Origin: Baylisascaris procyonis
Lineage: Eukaryota > Nematoda > Chromadorea > Rhabditida > Ascarididae
Direction of reading: 5' to 3'
Assembly: GCA_037389465.1 (NCBI GenBank)
Contig: JAZARR010000159.1
Span: forward strand, 558,001-622,000
Length of the DNA: 64,000 nt
In this document: positions 62,360 to 64,000 of the stretch, in pieces
How the letters are laid out: the number at the start of each line of letters is the position of its first letter
Numbering within the stretch: position 1 is the first letter of the stretch
Notes under the pieces: model-generated
Told to the model about the DNA's origin: nothing
Databases searched by the model: none
What the model saw: only the letters and a program-made list of their open reading frames with translations
Translations under genes and position numbers: made by a program

Positions 62360-63908
62360 TTTTTAAAAATATCTGGACCGCCGTGATCTCCACCGCACTA
62401 CAGAGTTCTCTATTTGTTATCACCTTCTTTTCTGATCGTTTCTTTTTGTCTTCTTTACTTCTAGCGTCATATGTCATCAACCTGTTTTGATCATGTCGTC
62501 ATTTTTTTTTTTTTTTTTTTTGATTTTGTTGATCATCACCTATACTTAGATGTTTTTCTTTGTCAAAATGTTGATTTCCGCTCAGAATTTTAGTGTTAAT
62601 CTCAAATACCTATTGCATATCAACAGGCTGTTACACGTATTGTTTAGGATGTAATGTATGCAAATGTAGACATTCCTTTGTTTTGTTTTGTTTTTGTTTG
62701 TTTTTGAAGTTCCCATATTCTAAGTGAATAAGCCTTTCACAAGTAGCATTTATTTTATAATTGTTTAAAGAAAACGAATTGAGAAGTATGCCAAGAAGGC
62801 TAACATGGCACGTACTTTTTGCATTTTAGGGTGATCCTATCCGGTCGATTGTTGTATGCGCTGAAACGATGTAGCAGTGTTTAATATTGTATTCCTTTTT
62901 GCAATTGGACGACCACTATGAAGTCCGCTGCAAAAAACCATATAGGCGCAAAAAAATTTCGGTTTCTGAATTTCATGCGTTATCTAGCAAGCCATATCTA
63001 CTCCAGAAATGGGTTAGTGAGGTCGGGAAAAAGTAAAGGAGATGGAGCTAAGGTTACAGTTAAGGGGTTCGCGAACTGAAACCAACAGACAGATACAGAT
63101 ATGTCTAAAGATATGATGCTTCCATAATGCATTATGCGAAATATGAGAAAAGCTCGTAAATGTAGAAATAATAGAAGGTCGAGAGGGTGAAACACGTCAA
63201 TAACATTTGCATACAGTACATACAGGAAGGAAATGTGACTTTTTTCTTCAAACTGCGGTGTGTGATCGATAATATATCTAATGCGTTTAGTACATTTATT
63301 CAATCCTATCAGAGTGAAGAGCCTTGTGGAACTTCAAAGAATAATTCCCGGAATTTTAAAGTGCTCGATAGCGGCAAACTGCTAAAGGAAATTCAGCCTA
63401 GGTTCGGTTATATGTCAAAAATCAAGTGGAATATATTTAGAGACACCATGGTGCTAAGGTCAATAAAGAATTCAGTTCGAAATATTGTCCTTTATAAATC
63501 TTCATGGAATAACAGCAACAAACAAATGGCAAAGTGAAAGGTGAACATTGCAATGGATCGCTTGAAGCGAATAAAATTGTCTACTGTTTAGAGATATTTT
63601 CTCGTTGAAACTTTCTTTTTCTTTTTTAAAAATATTTCAGTAGAATTTTCCGAATGAAATATCACTTACCTTGAGATAGGTTATTACCAATCACTCCCAT
63701 TAGTACTATAAGAGTGAGTCCAGAAAGCCGATTGCTAAACAATTCTAATTATTAAACGAACACCTCATTTGTAGTCACTTCCGCTCAGTTGTTCAGCAGC
63801 TCGTTTTTGAATTACATAGCTTGCAACAATCACAGGTAAATCAGAATGCATCTTTATATACTCGTCTTCTAGATCAATTAGAGTTTTTTAATAGTTTTAT
63901 ATTCGAGA
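62360..63908. other. Unassigned region near the window end
   Basis: Contains a T run at about 62502-62521 and a TTTTG/TTTG-rich stretch at about 62678-62707. The + ORF at 63187-63537 (116 codons) and the - ORF at 62998-63303 overlap, and neither has a recognised feature. Confidence 0.45.

Positions 63909-64000
<92 letters not shown>
63909..64000. repeat. (AT)n microsatellite running off the window
   Basis: AT dinucleotide repeat of more than 90 bp with one AC interruption near the start. It reaches the last base of the window, so its true length is unknown. Confidence 0.95.

Noticed and set aside
1..64000. CRISPR arrays, bacterial operons, rRNA genes
   Set aside because: None seen. The tandem array at 53.6-54.5 kb has no spacers and is a minisatellite.

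Overview
This is nuclear DNA from a eukaryote, most likely a clade V (rhabditid/strongylid-type) nematode. The evidence is AT-rich DNA, short exons (28-290 bp) separated by introns of up to about 4 kb, TTTNCAG-type acceptors, GTAAGT/GTGAGT donors, and a probable spliced-leader acceptor 2 nt upstream of one start codon. One gene also has the complete domain order of the NSD/MES-4 histone methyltransferase family. There is no bacterial operon structure, CRISPR array or convincing tRNA/rRNA gene. Genus and species cannot be fixed from the sequence alone.

The layout is as follows. (1) About 0.4-4.06 kb, + strand: the 3' part of the gene for mitochondrial small-subunit protein mS29 (DAP3), ending in a candidate terminal exon followed by an ATTAAA signal. 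(2) 6.31-11.16 kb, - strand: a complete four-exon gene for mitochondrial large-subunit protein uL10m (MRPL10), convergent with DAP3. (3) 11.2-19.5 kb: a long region without a confident gene, holding repeats and ORF fragments. (4) 19.5-34.6 kb, + strand: a NSD/MES-4-type H3K36 methyltransferase gene (PHD fingers, PWWP, AWS, SET, post-SET). About 19 exons could be joined with every splice phase matching. Four further phase-matched exons (34.96-37.22 kb) either extend it to about 880 residues or belong to an adjacent gene. (5) 35.4-36.3 kb: an element with long inverted repeats. (6) 41.4-56.3 kb, + strand: a 13-exon C2H2 zinc-finger gene of about 690 residues; one of its introns carries a 29-copy, 31-bp minisatellite with higher-order structure. 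(7) 56.3-64.0 kb: mostly unassigned, with a possible BED-finger exon pair (+), a possible two-exon 3' gene end (-) and a terminal (AT)n run.

The genes do not form one pathway. Two are mitochondrial ribosome proteins lying tail to tail. One is a chromatin writer and one is a presumed DNA-binding protein. All exon models were read by eye from splice signals, frame and phase; exon edges are predictions. Introns and intergenic DNA carry microsatellites, homopolymers and degraded element-like sequence.
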